DNA of 64,000 nt from assembly GCA_003290165.1 (NCBI GenBank), contig QNQO01007586.1:1-64000 (forward strand), given 5' to 3'. Below are positions 55,902-64,000 of this stretch, piece by piece. The DNA comes from Berberis thunbergii (Eukaryota; Streptophyta; Magnoliopsida; Ranunculales; Berberidaceae). The position numbers and the translations under genes were made by a program. How positions within the stretch are numbered: position 1 is the stretch's first letter; every line of letters starts with the position of its first letter. A model generated the notes under the pieces. That model was not told the origin of the DNA, ran no database searches, and saw only the letters and a list, made by a program, of their open reading frames with translations.

Positions 55902-57579
55902 GTAACATTGTTTATATCTTTATATATCTAAATAGATAAAATTCAACAACCGTTCAGGCAATGTTTTGGCATTGCATATGGCTCCACAATGGGATTTATT
56001 TTTTCCTTCCATGGTGAAAAAAGATCTATTGGATTCCGAATGAAAAGTCAACTGTGAATTTTCTTGCATTACCATAATAACATCATTCTAGGGTTGCTCA
56101 TACAATTCTATTGGCTCCATCTGCCTTTTGTTTTTACCATTTTTCAAATTTCATAGCTGTTGATAATGATCGAAATGAACTTTTTGCACTGCATTTGGTG
56201 AAGATGGAATTTTTTAGAAGCATGTTTTTATAATATAGTTCTTAGACAAATTTATATCAGTTTCCTGGCTAAGCCCAGACACATCCTTGTACAAACTTTA
56301 TCTTGTTGATAATTGTGTATTTCCAAAGTATAGGGGAGATGGAGACACTGGACGCATTTGTGGCAATAATATTTTTTTTCTGTTTCATTGTCTGAGTCTT
56401 TAGCAAGCTGAATGCACTTCCAATATTGGAAGTAACAGTGATTATGAATGTTTGAAGAGTGACAAAAAAGAAAGCATTTTTTTATGTTGTGTCAAGCAAA
56501 AGTAACTATTTAGGTACATTTCCATGTCACACACAGAGTTTCGTTGGGTCACTGACTGTTGTGAAATATGGCATGCTTAACAATTTAAGGTTCTGATTTT
56601 CTGAAATTTACATTGGAGCAGCAAACACAGCCGTTTTCCCTCCTGAATTTAACATTTCAATAAAAGAACTGATGCAGTGAGTCACTACCGTGTGGTTGAT
56701 TGATCGACTTGCGAAGAGTTGACTTCTGAAGAAATCTGCATATTGTGAAGTCACTAGTATCTTTAATCTCTCTACAGTGAATCTGAGAAGATCTCTACAA
56801 CAACAACAATAATAAATCTGATTTGATATCAATAAGTAATCTTGAGAAAGCTAGCTAATGATCCAATATAGGGTCCTTTTTGAGTTACCAATTTACCATT
56901 AACATTTTGGGGGTGGGTAAATCATTTTATATTAACTTGCTTTCTTAATGCCTTGAGGCTTTAAACACAGTCAAACAGGCATTTAAACAGATTCTTCGCC
57001 TGGCTAGTTGTTTTTTTCCCCGTCTTTCGGCTTTGTAGGCATTTAAACTTGATGGGGTTTTGTTTATGTTACAACTGAAGTTAATTTAGTTGAATTTCTC
57101 TAATTATTTGGTGCAATTTTAGTGTTTTTCTTAGCTAAATTTTGAGACTTTTTGGTATATAAAAACTCAATATTTCTGCTCAATTTAGCCCATTTTACTT
57201 TAGATCCCCATTGTGTTTAACTTCATGGGATTTCATGTTCTGAAGACGATTGAAGATTTTTATTCGAATTCGTTTATTAGAATTTCCCTAAATCTATCTG
57301 ATTTTAACCCATTTTTTTCTTCAGCAGTTTCACAAATTGGTTCATTTAGGCTGTCAGATCCCTAAATTCAAATAATCAGTCATACTTTAACCTGGATCCA
57401 TGCTATGTGGAAGTGTTTAATAAAATTCTATACCAACACTTACTCATCAGATCCTAGATAAATATCTACTGCTAAAAACACACACTCAAAAGGGGCTATC
57501 ACAGTCCTGAGTATATTTATTTTGTTTTTCAGTGGTTGTAAGAAGCAGTTGTTTTTGGAACGAAACCTTGTTAGGTTTT

Positions 57580-58140
57580 CTTCACGGAAAGCCTTTGGTT
57601 GTAGCTTCACTAATGCTCCAACTTTGGAGGAAGACCATACCTGAAGCAACATTCTTTGAGGTTATTGTTGCTTTGGGACTTTGATAAATCCTGAAAATTC
57701 AGTGCCAACAAACTGGATACCTATTGGTGATCAAATACTTATGACGGCTAGTATAGTCCTTGCATATGTTGCTGGAGTAGCACTGTCTGGCAAGGCGTAT
57801 TCTTATCCTGGAAAGATGTTAGATGATGATGTTGTGCCTGCAAACACTTCTTCTGGTAGGTAAGGGTACTGTAATGAACATTTTTGAGTTCTTTTCCTTG
57901 ACCATTTTATAAGGCTAACGCATGAAATATGAACTGATGGTAGGGTTGAGTTAACTTTTTATTCTGAGTTTAGTTAGATTTTCCCTTTTTGCAGTATCCT
58001 GAAGAGTGATCACCAAAGCAACGTGGACTATGCTTGGAATGAAGTAAGAGGAAAACTTTTTGGTGCACTTGATGCTGTTCAACATGACCAAAGTTTAAGA
58101 CATAGAATGGATGAATATGAAAAATACAAGGATGTATAAG
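57580..58140 (+). pseudogene. Captured exons of an unidentified gene
   Basis: Exon-like 57580-57861 (in one frame PENSVPTNWIPIGDQILMTA, SIVLAYVAGVALSGKAYS, ending before GTAAGG) and about 57998-58139 (SILKSDHQSNVDYAWNEVRG, KLFGALDAVQHDQSLRHRM, stop). A hydrophobic stretch, ILMTASIVLAYVAGV, could be a membrane segment. I have an impression of a chloroplast-targeted plant protein of unknown function but cannot name it. Confidence 0.45.
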
Positions 58141-58324
58141 AATGCACTGTCTATGTTGCAGGTCTTAATATATGGTTGTTACCGTAAAAATTATAGTGTG
58201 CTTTGAGTTTATTTGTTACTGAAGGAGATTTTAGTAGATGATATGAAATTAGAAAATTTACTGTCTGTTTTTTCCGTCCCAATGACAGGTTTTTATTTTT
58301 ATTGATTTTTTTTCCAGTATGTTA

Positions 58325-58740
58325 ACATAATCGGCGCTTCCAAAGCGCCATTAAAATGTAGGTATTTTACAGATTTGTTAAGACAACCAGCGCTTTAAAG
58401 GCGTCACAAAACATATTTTGCGGCGCTTATAAAGCGCTATTAAAAGATTGTAAAATATTGATTTTTACATAATCGGCGCTTTTAAAGCGCCATTAAAAGT
58501 TATAAATACGGCGTTTCCAGTCAAGAGGAAATGTAATATCCATTTATTTAGCGGCACTAATATAAGATTTTGTGGCGCTTTGAAAGCGCCGCAACTGGTC
58601 ACTTTTAACCGGCGCTTTACACTAAGCGTCGTTAATCTTTTGGCGGCACATACCTTTGCCGGCGCTTCCTCAGCGCTTCTGAAAATGCCGTTCATGCTCT
58701 AAACCAACACATTTATAGCTTTACCGGCACTTTCGAATAC
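58325..58740. repeat. Family B subterminal repeats, 3' end
   Basis: About 12 copies of CGGCGCTTTNAAAGCGCC-like palindromes leading to the right terminus at 58767. Confidence 0.82.
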
Positions 58741-58770
58741 TCCGCTTAAAACAAATTTGTTGTCGTGAAA

Positions 58771-59677
58771 CTAGGCGACAAATGAAATTTTAAGCAAGTA
58801 CTTTTGCGATTCTTAGAACCAGATAATCATTTGACATTCATACCTTATTCTTTTGTCATAGTAATCAAAATATTCTAGAAGAAGTCATGGTATCTCAAAT
58901 TGTTCTATACTCTGATCATCAGCAGTAAACTCACAACTAAATTTTTTGTTGGATTTTGTTCCTGTGTGTAAAGAAACTATCCTTATATGCTTGCCACGTA
59001 CTTCTCCTAATTTTGACTGTGGGTTGAGGGTTTAAGTATGCATCAAAATAGAAAGCACATCCCCTTTTTATTCTTAAACATTTTGCCTTTCCTGGATGAA
59101 GAAAACCCTGCATGTGTTGTTATACTGTTGAACTTCTCCACAAAACAGGGAACCCAATGGCCTAAATCAAACTTCACATTATCTGATTAAGTAAAATTAA
59201 TGAATATGAGATTAAAGGAAACTAATTTATGTATATCACATGACCTAAACTATAAGATGAGAAAAACAACTGATCTTGTTTATCTATACAACCATACCTA
59301 AACTATAAGATGAGAAAATCAAACCATCTTGTGTGCGAAAGATCCTATGCTCCTCTGGTGATGAGGCCATGTGCAAACTAATGGTTTATCTATGTAAAAA
59401 AATATTGTTTTCTTACCTCCCATAATGATTACCTCCCTTGGATTTGCATGTTGATAAAACACGCATATTCTCTACTATGTACTTAGAGTGATCCTTGTGT
59501 GCTCTTTAATGTAGTTACGGTGTTATGTTGCTTTAGTTATCTTTAATCTCATATTCATTAACTTTAAGATGGCTGGTGTTTAATAGCTTGATATTTTTTT
59601 GGAGACTATTCTGCACCACAAATCTCTATATTCATTTGTCCTGCTCTCAAAACTGGTTATTTACACTTGTGGAGTAG
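58771..59677. other. RabGAP intron remainder
   Basis: AT-rich. A short direct repeat (ACCTAAACTATAAGATGAGAAAA near 59245 and 59295) is the only feature noticed. Confidence 0.4.
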
Positions 59678-59956
59678 GTGGGATTGCCACTTGTACAACA
59701 ATACCTGTTTCAGTTTGAGCAACTAGTGAGGGAGCACTTACCCAAGCTTGGAGATCACTTCTTGCAAGAAATGATAAATCCAAGCATGTATGCAAGCCAG
59801 TGGTTTATAACTGTTTTCTCTTACTCCTTTCTTTTCCATTTAGCTCTTCGAATCTGGGATGTCTTTCTCTATATTTTCGCCAATTGTTGTAGAACCAGTT
59901 CTGATTTATTTCAATCTCAGTTAACTATTTTTTTTTCTTTTATGTATTATTTCCAG

Positions 59957-60240
59957 GTAAATCAAAAGATGATGAAATCAACTCTTATCAAGGACGAGAA
60001 ATTGATCGGCTTAAAGCAGGTAGTGTATGCTTCCTGTTCTGCAGTCTGATTACTCATATTCAAACTATACGGCTTCCAATGGTAAGTTATTTTGGATTTG
60101 ATATGTACATTAATTTTTGTAGGGATTATGAGTTATGATCCATACCAGCAAACATTCTCTAAACAATTAATGTTACGTTTTATCTGCAGGCTGACTTAAA
60201 GATTGGGCCATTGAAATTTCTAACCATTATAAGCAGTTTG
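59957..60240 (+). pseudogene. Unidentified exon-like pieces between RabGAP and Rab2
   Basis: 59957-60021, flanked by AG and GT, reads in one frame KSKDDEINSYQGREIDRLKA, which looks like a charged coiled-coil exon. 60190-60236 reads ADLKIGPLKFLTIIS. Neither matches the expected next RabGAP exon. They may come from another captured gene. Confidence 0.3.
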
Positions 60241-60248
60241 GGTGGTAA

Positions 60249-60582
<334 letters not shown>

Positions 60583-60789
60583 GTTTGTTCACTAAACATT
60601 ACTTTTGCTGCTAGACTATGAACTTGATTGTTAAGAGAGAAAGAATGGCTCCCTGCTTATGTGATGAAAATTTTTCTCTGATGCAGATTCTTCTTTTATG
60701 TTGCTATTGATTATGTAAATGGCATGTGAAGTTCACTACAAAAAAAGGCCTTTAGGGACGTAGTCAAAATTTTCGCTATAGACAACATT

Positions 60790-61430
60790 TCGTCGCCATA
60801 AATATTGGGCGACAAAATATTTGTCGCGCAAAGGTTGTCACCACAGCTCTGTCTCGCAAGCCTTTGCGCGACAAAAAATAATCTTCGTCGCTACAAATGC
60901 CTTTTTGCGCGACAACACTACAGCTCCGTCTCGCAAGTCTTTGCGAGACGAAAGCGCAACAACACCATAGCTTTGTCTCGCAAGGCTTTGCGCGATGCAA
61001 CTAAATCTTCGTTGCTACAAAATCATTTTTGCGCGACGACACTCTCACAAATCTTTGCGCGACGAAATTAAATCTTCGTCACTATGAAATCCTTTTGCGC
61101 GACGACACCAAAGATCGTTGCATAAGGGTGCGTCGCGTAATACTATTTTGCTCGACGCTAATTTCGTCGCAAGAAATAGAATTGTTCTTCGTGCAAAATA
61201 TACTTACGCGACGATCCCTTTCCTCGCATTAAACGTTGTCGGCATAACTCAATCGTAACTATCCCTTTCATCGCGTTAGACTTTGTCGGCTTAACTCAAT
61301 GGTGACGACCCTTTCATCGCACAAGATATTCTGTACGCGACAACAATATTTATCACACTAATGTTGCCACACAGGTTACGTCGATCCAAACACGCTTGAT
61401 CTATTCTTATGCGAAGAAATTTTTTGTCGC
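60790..61430. repeat. Family C subterminal repeats
   Basis: Many inverted and direct copies of TTTGCGCGAC and CTTCGTCGC/GTCGCGC, often paired as TTGCGCGACGA...TCTTCGTCGC, spaced about 30-40 bp. They are typical of CACTA subterminal binding arrays. Confidence 0.82.
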
Positions 61431-61809
61431 TTAAAGTTCTGTGTAATATTTTGAAATTTTTTAATTCAAATATTTTTTTTAATTAAATTTTAAATATTTA
61501 TTAATTGAATCATCTCATGCATAGAAAGGTTTGGCTAATTTATTTAAATACTATTAACTTTACAAATTAATAATGTAAAATCATAATGTATCCATTACAA
61601 ATCAAAAATTTTATACCGTACTGTATAGTTACAAATTAAAAAAACACATCAATACATTTTTTAGGGATGTGGTGGCTGATGATGGTTTGTCGACAGTAGC
61701 GGGAGGCTCGAGAAATTAATCCCTGACTGCTGGAGAGCCCCTAATAACATACTCCACCTAGTTTCCTTTTGTGCTTGTCGTTCCCCCTCCCGGGCCTCTC
61801 GAGCCTCCC

Positions 61810-63456
61810 TCACCGTCTCCCTCTCCGCCTACGCGCTTTGGCAGCATTTAACTCATTCTGTAATTTCTCCACTTTCGACTGTAATGATGAAACGATTCCG
61901 ACAGAGCACTGCGAAGCTGAAGATGAGGTGTTGACCTCACGAACTTTAGCTTTTCCCATCCCCCGAACAATCTTTTCGGGTCTAGGACCTAGCGATTCCA
62001 ATGTCTCCGTCAAAATATGTAATCCTGCATCAAGATTGTCCATTGTGAGTTGTTCCAACGGAGTTCCCGGAGGATGCTGCGAGGCCACTTGTTCCATGTA
62101 GGCATCCCGCCTCTCCACCATCGTTTCCTTGATTAAAAAATTATTAAAAATTAATAACTTTTAAAACAACAGAAGTGACAACATGCAAAAAATGCAAAGA
62201 ATAAAACATACATGCAACTTCACGGCCACCTCATTGCCAGGTAGTGCATAAACATCCTTGAACATGTCAATTTCTGGGAATTTTGAACCTTCCTATAAAA
62301 CATTGTTAAAATAATAAACCAACTAATATAAACATTTAATTGAATGTATTGACTAAAGTAAAATAATGAAATGAAACATGAGTTCACTTACTAGACGTCG
62401 TTCCTTCACCCTGTAAGAGAAGGGCAATGAACCAGAGTTATGTAAAATTTTCTTTTGAAGTCGGTTCGCCTTGTTCGCCTCAGATCTTTTCTATATAATT
62501 ATTCAAAATATATATTAAACATATGCATTATTACATATATAAAAATAAATATGTTTGCCTAATTAAATAAAACGTTAATGCTTACCAGAAATGTGGGAGT
62601 TTGAAAATGATCGCACAACCACACCCACTCATCAGGCCCATGCTCCAATTCGATTGAGGGTTGTGCCTTAGCACTATCCACATCAGAAAATGTTTGGAAG
62701 TATCGATGAAAATCATGCTTCCATTTCCTGTATCAATCCACGCACGTACCGATGATATATTCATGAATGTTTGGATCATTCATGTCAAACTCAAAGTTAA
62801 CCTGAAATTTTAAATAATATTTATTAGAGAATATTAAGGCCCAAAGAGATAAGTTATACCAAATCATGTAAAAATACAAACATAAACATGCAAAACCTTC
62901 AAAACTTTCTGCATTATAAAGATTTTAATTATTAAAGGTTGAAATGAATGGCTAAAACTTACTGTGAGCGCGTCCAACACCTCGGCCTGCGTCTCGGGCT
63001 TGACCTCACTCCAAGATGAGGATGTCATCGGGCAATGGTTGCGAATGATTGCACCGATGTCATGCACCAACAAGCTATTAATCTTCACCGATTGCGAGCG
63101 ATGATGACTAGGATCCCACACTACGGGAATGCGTGTGTTAGCTCTCCATCTCCTTGGGGGGAGGGGTTTACATCCCTGGGCATGGTTATAGTCTCGAGTG
63201 CAATCTCAAGAGACGTTGATCGACGGTTTGTTCGTCTGACGCTTCGTCGAGTGAGAACTTGAGGAACTAATCCAGACGATGAAGATTGATCAACTATTGG
63301 AACATTTGATCCATGTGCTGGTGGAGTATTGATAGAAGTAGCCCTTGTAGCGGGATCATTAATGGTGGAATGAGCTACATTGGGCGGAGGAGCGGCGACC
63401 GAACTACTATCAGCAACAATTACGGATCTACATTTTCTTGTTATCAAAGAAGCCAT
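61810..63456 (-). pseudogene. Transposase_24 (Ptta/En-Spm) protein gene, probably broken
   Basis: Minus-strand exons: about 63456-62970 (start MASLITRKCRSVIVADSSS; after a shift in a C-run near 63160, RANTRIPVVWDPSHHRSQSV, LLVHDIGAIIRNHC), about 62801-62586 (FDMNDPNIHEYIIGTCVD, in-frame TGA, YRKWKHDFHRYF, DEWVWLCDHF), about 62490-62412 (KRSEANKANRLQKK), about 62292-62218 (EIDMFKDVYALPGNEVAVKL) and 62126-61810 (ETMVERRDAYMEQVASQHPP, QSKVEKLQNELNAAKA coiled coil, basic end). This is the TNPA-like/Transposase_24 family encoded by CACTA elements, thought to bind the subterminal repeats. The stop and shift suggest it is dead. The Arg/Lys-rich C-terminus could bind DNA. Confidence 0.8.
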
Positions 63457-63519
63457 CTGAACCAAAATAATAAAACATAACACAACAATTACAAAGTAAC
63501 ATGAAAACAAAATAAATAG

Positions 63520-64000
63520 ATGTAATCAGTGTAAGATCGTATAAAACAATACATTAACTATACAATGTATAATGGAGGAGAAAACTTGAATTTCATAAGA
63601 TTCGGGAAGAAAACAGGATAAATGGGGAAGAATAACAAAAAAAATTTAATTTCAACAGAAAATGTAGAGGAGATATAAATGTACATGTCTAGCATTTTAT
63701 ATGCAAATGCAAATCTCTACGATGAAGTTCAAGAAGAACTAAAGGAAGCAGTAATATTGCGAATTGCAACATTTTCAGAAATTTACTGTCAGAAATTGAT
63801 CCAGAAAATTTACTGTTAGAAATTGATATGCTCATTATCACAAATTGATATACTCACCGTCAGAAATTGATACAGAAATTTACTGAATTTGCTCACTGTA
63901 ATACAATTTGTATCTCTGTCAAAAATTTTACTTACTGAGTTTGCTTACTAAATTGATCCAGAAATTTACTTACTGAATTGATCCAAAAATTTCCAATATG
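63520..64000. other. Family C CACTA interior, upstream of the gene
   Basis: AT-rich, with four to five tandem-like degenerate copies of a TTTACTGTCAGAAATTGAT/CAGAAATTTACT unit from about 63775 to 63990. It is probably an intron or 5' region of the Transposase_24 gene. No coding content is seen. Confidence 0.45.

Larger units (their letters stand above)
50293..58767 (+). mobile_element. Family B CACTA (Pack-CACTA), TSD AAA
   Basis: Left end CACTACAAAAAATGAGG at 50293; right end TTTGTTGTCGTG at 58767 (CACGACAACAAAT in reverse, allowing two changes). Flanks are AAA at 50290-50292 and 58768-58770. Subterminal repeats use a GCGCCGG...CCGGCGC core at both ends. Inside, on the plus strand, lie pieces of ETF-alpha, an MRS2-type Mg transporter and an unidentified gene, plus a nested hAT element. 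No transposase is seen. Spacers 52.9-54.35, 54.9-55.6, 55.9-57.57 and 58.14-58.32 kb hold no gene I can name (56620-56685 reads AANTAVFPPEFNISIKELMQ, possibly one more exon). Confidence 0.85.
48836..59872 (+). pseudogene. Captured RabGAP (TBC-domain) gene fragment, split by a CACTA
   Basis: Exons: 48836-48975 (MERKRVDEFEPRSVPPVRQV, RFGFVKQEV), 49694-49862 (QLVIYETSASELDIIRD, HGPGQRSLYNVLKAYSVYD), 49959-50074 (GMGFFAGLLLLYMSEEDAFW, SPMEGLYL) and 59678-59872 (GLPLVQQYLFQFEQLVREHL, QEMINPSMYASQWFITVFSY, LALRIWDVFLY). These match plant PAM1/Gyp1-like TBC proteins, which stimulate Rab GTP hydrolysis. The exons that would hold the Arg-finger region (RKWRKMIG...GLVWQLISG type) are missing, and small deletions shift the frame near 49735 and 50030. 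GT-AG sites remain. A CACTA of 8.5 kb lies in the intron after 50074. Confidence 0.87.
60734..64000 (-). mobile_element. Family C CACTA, 3' end and Transposase_24 gene (partial)
   Basis: CACTACAAAAAAAGGCC at 60734 begins a third CACTA end. The subterminal array (60790-61430) uses a GCGCGACGA/TCGTCGC motif unlike families A and B. A minus-strand gene of Transposase_24 type follows (63456-61810), so the visible end is the 3' end. The element continues past the window; no TNPD-type transposase is visible in the portion seen. Left flank triplet GTT. Confidence 0.82.

Noticed and set aside
60776..61071. Repetitive ORFs with ARR/CATK repeats
   Set aside because: They arise from family C subterminal repeats in both strands.

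Overview
The window is AT-rich plant nuclear DNA. Spliced gene fragments with GT-AG junctions, plant-specific families (chloroplast MRS2-type Mg transporter, ADP-glucose pyrophosphorylase, NIP aquaporin, fatty acyl-CoA reductase) and En/Spm (CACTA), hAT, plant L1-type LINE and Ty3/gypsy-like elements all point to an angiosperm, probably a eudicot. The species cannot be fixed from sequence alone. I see no intact host gene. Nearly the whole window is nested transposable elements, and many of them carry broken pieces of host genes.

Layout. 1-5.2 kb: minus-strand LINE-A (ORF1, endonuclease, RT, RNase H), degenerate. 5.57-8.56 kb: 5'-truncated minus-strand LINE-B with a 14-bp target-site duplication (TSD). 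8.57-9.75 kb: foldback/direct repeats and a LINE tail. 9.78-13.47 kb: tandem minus-strand LTR-gag-(alpha-COP)-LTR-gag retroelement. 13.55-17.67 kb: fatty acyl-CoA reductase (FAR) pseudogene with CACTA-type MITEs. 18.4-34.5 kb: plus-strand LINE-C, split in ORF2 by a 10,431-bp non-autonomous CACTA (23560-33990, TSD ACA) that carries AAA-ATPase, Mut7-C and coiled-coil gene fragments. 34.5-35.3 kb: second copy of part of the FAR pseudogene with its MITE. 35.3-40.8 kb: minus-strand LINE-D ORF1 split by an LTR element (35641-38780, carrying importin-beta, PPR and alpha-COP pieces) and by plus-strand LINE-E (38940-40317, 13-bp TSD). 40.87-43.04 kb: a CACTA-like terminus followed by cytochrome P450 reductase and NIP aquaporin fragments. 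43.04-47.36 kb: CACTA fragment of the same family as the 23.6-kb element, carrying ADP-glucose pyrophosphorylase small-subunit and GDSL-esterase pieces. 47.36-60.73 kb: a plus-oriented element of that family, abutting head to head, carrying RabGAP (TBC) and Rab2 pieces. Its RabGAP portion is split by a second-family CACTA (50293-58767, TSD AAA) carrying ETF-alpha, MRS2-11-like and unidentified exons. That CACTA is itself hit by a 1,082-bp hAT element (50797-51878, TSD CTCCAACC) carrying BRWD-type WD40 exons. 60.73-64 kb: one end of a third CACTA family with a Transposase_24-type gene.

How it fits together. Within the CACTA elements the captured exons mostly lie in the same orientation as the element's putative leader end, and introns are retained, as expected for DNA-level capture (Pack-CACTA). 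The LTR element's host pieces appear intron-less, as expected for capture through RNA. The nesting gives a relative order of insertion. All product names come from recognising protein families by eye; none was checked by a database search.
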